In this document: positions 59,550 to 64,000 of the stretch, piece by piece
How positions within the stretch are numbered: the stretch's first letter is position 1
Layout: each line of letters begins with the position of its first letter
Assembly (NCBI GenBank): GCA_943371535.1
Contig: CALRVE020000003.1
Coordinates: 62,001 to 126,000, forward strand
From: UBA1930 sp943371535
GTDB taxonomy: Bacteria; Bacteroidota; Bacteroidia; Chitinophagales; Chitinophagaceae
Direction of reading: 5' to 3'
Length of the DNA: 64,000 nucleotides
The notes under the pieces: generated by a model
Database searches by the model: none
What the model saw: the letters and a program-made list of their open reading frames with translations, nothing else
Told to the model about the DNA's origin: nothing
Position numbers and translations under genes: made by a program

Positions 59550-62500
59550 ATGAAAGCCATTATTGCTTCATGGTTGAAAGTATTTCAACTAATGATCGCT
59601 CTAATATTAATCCATGGGTCTGCAAAGTCTCAATTAAAAGCAGATTTCACATCAAGCCTTACAGCTGGATGTTCACCAATTGTGGTGAGTTTTCAAGATT
59701 CAAGCACTGGAAATCCAACTTCTTGGAAATGGGATTTAGGCAATGGCACCACTTCTTTTTTACAAAATCCTTCAGCAACTTATTTTAACCCTGGTACTTA
59801 TACAATTAAACTAATTATACAAAATGCAGGACAACAAGATTCAATTGCAAAAGAGGCATTTATTACCGTTTACGATAATCCTACTGTAAATTTTGAAGCT
59901 CCACAAACAATGGGTTGTTATCCATTACAAGTTCAGTTTGCCGATTTAAGTACTACTTCAATTGGTACAGTTGCACAATGGCAATGGGATTTTGGCAATG
60001 GTGTTACTTCTACCCAACAAAATCCAACACATACTTATACTACCCAAGGTAATTATAATGTAAAGTTGAAAGTAGTTTCTTCAAAAGGCTGTTTTAAAGT
60101 ATTAGAAAAAGCTGCATTTATTAAAGTAGAAGGTGGAATAAAAGCCAATTTTAATTATTCAGTTGCTGGAAGTTGTAATCCTTCAACACCAGTTAGTTTT
60201 AACAATTTATCTAGTGGTACTGGAACATTAACTTATGAGTGGTGGTTTGGCGATGGAACAAGTTCTACTGAAAAAAACCCTATACATATTTATACTTCTA
60301 CTGGTTCTTATTCTGTTACTTTAATTACAAAAAATGCACAAGGATGTGTAGATACATTGGTAAAACAAAATGCATTAAATATTGGTGCAGTAAAAGCTAA
60401 TTTTAATTTGCCTGCTACAATATGTGTTGGTAGCAATTTAAGTATTACCAACACATCAACTCCTGCAACAGTTTCATCTGCTTGGAGTTTTGGTGATGGA
60501 ACAATTTCGACTCTAAATAATCCAATAAAAAAATACATTGTTCCTGGCACATACACCATAAAACTCATTAATAATTTTGGCACTTGTATTGATTCTGTTT
60601 CAAAAATCATTACAGTATTACCTAAACCAACTGCTAGTTTTACTGCAACCAATACTGTTGCATGTACAGTTCCGTCAACAGTTCAATTTGTAAATAATAC
60701 AACTAATGCTATAACTTATGGTTGGAATTTTGGCAATACTACTACTTCAAATACAACTAATCCAACCAATACATATACAGCATTTGGTAATTATCATATA
60801 AGTTTAATAGCAACAGCAGCAAATGGTTGTACAGATACATTGACTAGAAGCAATTTTGTACAAATTGCTGCACCCAAAATAAATAATATTATAAGAGATC
60901 CAAAAGAAGGTTGTGTTCCATTGACAGTTAATACAACTGCTGCTGTAACTAGTATTCAACCAATAGCTAGTTATCAATGGAGTTTTGGTGATAGTACTTT
61001 TTCTGCACAACAAAATCCAACACATATTTATACAACAGAAGGTAGCTTTACCATACTTTTAGTTATTAAAACCGTTGGTGGTTGTACAGATAGTCTTGCT
61101 ATTAAAGATGCTATAAAAGTTGGTCATAAGCCAACTGCAAATTTTGTGGCAAACCTTAGAGAGGTTTGTCCAACATCTGCTGTTCAGTTTACAGATTTAT
61201 CTACAAATGGTCCAATTCATAAATGGCAATGGTTATTTGGCGATGGCAAGTCATCAACTTTACAAAATCCTGTAAATAATTACAGCGATACGGGTTATAA
61301 GCATGTAAAATTAATCGTGTTTAATAATGGTTGTTCAGATACTGTTGTAAAGGGAAATTACATTTTTGTGAAGCCACCAATTGCACGTTTTAATCAATCT
61401 ATGAATATTTGTAATAATAAATTGGCTGTAAGTTTTAGGGATAGTTCAATTTTATCTACAAGCTATTTATGGAATTTTGGAGATGGTACTACATCTACAG
61501 AAGCCAATCCTATTCATGTTTATCCTAGAGCTGGCACTTATAGCGTGTATTTAACTGTTACAAATGGAGATTGTAGTCATTCAAGAAATAGAATCATTAC
61601 AGTTGATAATCAAGTAGGGGTTTTAAAAGTTTCTAAAAATATACTTTGCAAAAAAGAAAACGTAACCATTAAAATTGATAGTGTAAATAAAGTTTTTGCG
61701 GCAACTTATATATGGAATATTGGTCTTGGAAATACTTTTACTACAACTTTGCCCATTATTAATGTTCGATATGATAGTGTTGGTAGCTATCCAATCTCTG
61801 TAATCATCAATTATGCTAATGGTTGTTCCGATACATTAGTATATGCATCTACCATTAAAGTATTTGGTCCTAAAGCTGCTTTTACTGTAACTAATAATCA
61901 AATATGTGCAAGTACTAATGTGCATTTTACAGATGCTTCAACAACTGATGGACAAAACCCGATTACTGAATTTACTTGGACTTATGGCGATGGTAGTATT
62001 ATCAATTATACATCAGCACCATTTAGTCATTTGTATACAAATGCTGGTAACTACTCAGTTAAACTAAGAGTAAAAGATGCAATAGGTTGTATGGATAGTT
62101 TAACAGTACCTGCTGCTGTGAGAGTATCAAAAAGTATAGCTAAGTTTACAGAGTTAGATACTTTAGTTTGTCCAGGCACACCTCTTCAATTTACTAGTCA
62201 ATCATCTGGTAATAATTTGCAACATGTTTGGAGTTTTAGTAATGGTACTCAATCTACAGAAGTAAATCCATCTATTATTTTTTCAGAAGGAACTTATACT
62301 GTACAGTTAAGTGTTATAGATGCTGTTGGTTGTACAGATACTATTACTAAATTGAATAGAATTAAAGTATATAATCCAATAGCAAAGTTTACAATGAGTG
62401 ATTCATTTGCAGTATGTCCACCACTTTTAGTAAACATGACTAACACTTCTATTCATGCAGGCAAAAGTTTTTGGAGTTTTGGCGATGGTGCTAAAGCAAT

Positions 62501-64000
62501 ACTTACAAATGCTGCACACTTGTATAGTTATCCTAAAGATTATACAGTAAAATTAGTAGTAAAAAATACTGGTGGATGTGCCGATTCTACAACAAAGCAA
62601 GTAACTATAAAAGGGCCAACTGGTGTATTAAGTTATCAACCCAATTTAGCTTGTAGCCCTGTAGTGGTAAGCTTTCATGCACAAACACAAAATACCATTA
62701 AAAATATATGGGATTTTAATGATGGAGTAGTTTCTAACACTACTACAAATACTACTACTCATACTTATACATTAGGAGGTCATTATATTCCTAAATTAAT
62801 TTTAGAAGATGCTACAGGTTGTAGAGTACCTATTATTGGTAAAGATACTATTCAAGTAAAAGTGATTAAAGCTTATGCTCAAGTGCCTACACAATCTATT
62901 TGCGATTCTGCAAATGTTCAATTGCTGGATTCTAGTATTAGCAACGATGTAATTACAAAGTATCATTGGAGCTTTGGTAACGGATTTACGTCTACCCAAA
63001 AAAATCCCAACCATAATTATAAAACAAATGGATTGTTTTCTGTTAAATTAAAAGTAACTACACAAAGAGGATGTACAGATAGTATTACTTACAATAATAA
63101 AATAAAAGTGGTAAGTTCTCCTAAAGCAAATATTAAAGGCGATACCGCAGTTTGTAAAAACGGAACTATTTTATTTAGTTCTGATAGAATTAATCCTGAT
63201 ACATCTAACGTTATTTGGAATTGGAGTTTTGGCAATGGAGTTACGTCAACCTTACAAAATCCTCCAGCTCAAACATATACTATTGCAGGTTCCTTTAATT
63301 TAGTACATCAAATTATAAATAGCAGCGGTTGTATAACAAATACAGTTAAAAAGATTATTATTCATCAATTGCCAATAGTAAATGCAGGTTTAGATACCAC
63401 CATTTGTAGAAATAACAACTACACTTTACAGGCAAATGGAGCTTCAAGTTATATTTGGTATGGTAATACAAGTACACTCAATTGTACTACTTGTGCTAAT
63501 CCAGTTGCAAAACCTTTAACAACTATTACCTATGCTGTAATTGGTAAAAATGCTTTTAATTGTGTTGCAACAGATTCTATTACCGTTCGAGTTCAACAAC
63601 CATTAAAGTTAACTGTAGCAAGTGGCGATACTTTATGTTTAGGTGAAACAGCAACATTTAAAGCAACTGGTACAGAAAAGTATAATTGGTATCCTGCTTT
63701 ATATGTAGATCAACCCAATAGTGCACAAGTAAACATTCGTCCAGCAAAAGACACCTCAATTAATTACATGTTAATTGGCAAGGATAATTTTAATTGCTTT
63801 GCCGATACTGCTAGAGTTAAAGTCAAAGCATTTCCAATACCAAAAATGGAAATTGATCAAAATGAAATTACAGTAAATGCAGGAGCAACTGTTAAGTTGA
63901 AAACAGTGAATTCTGGTGATGTTACCAAATGGAAATGGACACCAAATAGATTTATTGATAATGCCAATCTTGCCGAGCCTACAATGATTGCAAGAGAATC
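59550..64000 (+). CDS. Very long PKD-repeat surface protein (partial, right edge)
   Basis: The frame is open from ATG at 59550 to the window end: 1,483 codons without a stop. A signal-like segment (FQLMIALILIHGSAKSQ) is followed by about 15 tandem PKD domains of roughly 85-95 residues, each with a core such as WQWDFGNGVTSTQQNPTHTY or YLWNFGDGTTSTEANPIHVY. Most units have one Cys near the start (GC(S/Y)P) and one near the end (NGCTDT, GGCTDS), allowing a disulfide per unit. The last 240 residues are Ig-like (VNAGLDTTICRNNNYTLQAN). A T9SS CHU_C domain is expected beyond the edge but is not seen. Likely an extended surface adhesin. Confidence 0.93.
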   Translation, partial: MKAIIASWLKVFQLMIALILIHGSAKSQLKADFTSSLTAGCSPIVVSFQDSSTGNPTSWKWDLGNGTTSFLQNPSATYFNPGTYTIKLIIQNAGQQDSIAKEAFITVYDNPTVNFEAPQTMGCYPLQVQFADLSTTSIGTVAQWQWDFGNGVTSTQQNPTHTYTTQGNYNVKLKVVSSKGCFKVLEKAAFIKVEGGIKANFNYSVAGSCNPSTPVSFNNLSSGTGTLTYEWWFGDGTSSTEKNPIHIYTSTGSYSVTLITKNAQGCVDTLVKQNALNIGAVKANFNLPATICVGSNLSITNTSTPATVSSAWSFGDGTISTLNNPIKKYIVPGTYTIKLINNFGTCIDSVSKIITVLPKPTASFTATNTVACTVPSTVQFVNNTTNAITYGWNFGNTTTSNTTNPTNTYTAFGNYHISLIATAANGCTDTLTRSNFVQIAAPKINNIIRDPKEGCVPLTVNTTAAVTSIQPIASYQWSFGDSTFSAQQNPTHIYTTEGSFTILLVIKTVGGCTDSLAIKDAIKVGHKPTANFVANLREVCPTSAVQFTDLSTNGPIHKWQWLFGDGKSSTLQNPVNNYSDTGYKHVKLIVFNNGCSDTVVKGNYIFVKPPIARFNQSMNICNNKLAVSFRDSSILSTSYLWNFGDGTTSTEANPIHVYPRAGTYSVYLTVTNGDCSHSRNRIITVDNQVGVLKVSKNILCKKENVTIKIDSVNKVFAATYIWNIGLGNTFTTTLPIINVRYDSVGSYPISVIINYANGCSDTLVYASTIKVFGPKAAFTVTNNQICASTNVHFTDASTTDGQNPITEFTWTYGDGSIINYTSAPFSHLYTNAGNYSVKLRVKDAIGCMDSLTVPAAVRVSKSIAKFTELDTLVCPGTPLQFTSQSSGNNLQHVWSFSNGTQSTEVNPSIIFSEGTYTVQLSVIDAVGCTDTITKLNRIKVYNPIAKFTMSDSFAVCPPLLVNMTNTSIHAGKSFWSFGDGAKAILTNAAHLYSYPKDYTVKLVVKNTGGCADSTTKQVTIKGPTGVLSYQPNLACSPVVVSFHAQTQNTIKNIWDFNDGVVSNTTTNTTTHTYTLGGHYIPKLILEDATGCRVPIIGKDTIQVKVIKAYAQVPTQSICDSANVQLLDSSISNDVITKYHWSFGNGFTSTQKNPNHNYKTNGLFSVKLKVTTQRGCTDSITYNNKIKVVSSPKANIKGDTAVCKNGTILFSSDRINPDTSNVIWNWSFGNGVTSTLQNPPAQTYTIAGSFNLVHQIINSSGCITNTVKKIIIHQLPIVNAGLDTTICRNNNYTLQANGASSYIWYGNTSTLNCTTCANPVAKPLTTITYAVIGKNAFNCVATDSITVRVQQPLKLTVASGDTLCLGETATFKATGTEKYNWYPALYVDQPNSAQVNIRPAKDTSINYMLIGKDNFNCFADTARVKVKAFPIPKMEIDQNEITVNAGATVKLKTVNSGDVTKWKWTPNRFIDNANLAEPTMIARE

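Noticed and set aside
1..64000. CRISPR arrays, insertion sequences, integrases, prophage genes or riboswitches
   Set aside because: No regularly spaced repeats, transposase or integrase motifs, phage structural genes or recognisable riboswitch cores were found.

Overview
The window is from an AT-rich Bacteroidota chromosome, most likely a Chitinophagaceae-like relative. This is inferred from a type IX secretion (CHU_C) C-terminal domain on a giant PKD protein, Bacteroidota promoters of the TTTG/TAnnTTTG type, the nusB-DUF1573-yajC-coaE gene order, and fused or Bacteroidota-type rhamnose enzymes. No rRNA, CRISPR array, transposase or prophage gene was seen. One tRNA gene is present.

Layout. 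0-5.2 kb: pectin/rhamnogalacturonan utilisation (tail of a glycoside hydrolase, pectinesterase, DUF5703 glycoside hydrolase, sialate O-acetylesterase-type esterase). 5.2-7.2 kb: two regulators (AraC and GntR types). 7.4-14.2 kb: L-rhamnose catabolism (rhaT transporter, fused aldolase/dehydrogenase, rhamnose isomerase, FGGY kinase, HAD phosphatase). Together these could release L-rhamnose from pectin, import it and break it down. 14.2-18.4 kb: TPR protein and gyrA. 18.6-23.8 kb: a leftward run deoC, aldehyde dehydrogenase, truncated aldehyde dehydrogenase-like protein, SPOR protein, M20 amidohydrolase. 24-28.1 kb: rlmK-like methyltransferase, then ABM protein, coaE, yajC, DUF1573, nusB. 28.3-31.2 kb: orphan histidine kinase, tRNA-Ser(GCT), dnaA. 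31.4-38.6 kb: 5'-nucleotidase split over two genes, a DUF3127 protein with an SSB-like tail, an FAD oxidoreductase, two paralogous membrane proteins, a TPR protein and a ChlI/MoxR-like AAA ATPase. 38.7-44.8 kb: a 2,038-residue secreted PKD/IgGFc-binding-like protein. 45.1-50.3 kb: infA-rpmJ-rpsM-rpsK-rpsD-rpoA-rplQ, then carA. 50.7-56.9 kb: a five-gene leftward restriction-modification-like defence island. 57.4-64 kb: M32 carboxypeptidase, a small lipoprotein, and a very long PKD-repeat protein that runs off the right edge.

The most interesting region is the defence island. It has two methyltransferase-like genes with complementary motif losses, a GIY-YIG/DEAD-type helicase fusion, an Mrr-type nuclease and a GxxExxY protein, and it lies between two matching terminator hairpins.

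A second theme is repeat invasion. Several families of short palindromic repeats fill the spacers of the ribosomal alpha operon and of the deoC-aldehyde dehydrogenase operon, and one repeat-like segment is translated in frame inside the rhamnulose-phosphate aldolase. Starts have been moved to internal ATG codons where the longest reading frame begins at TTG or carries a non-homologous extension; this is stated per gene.
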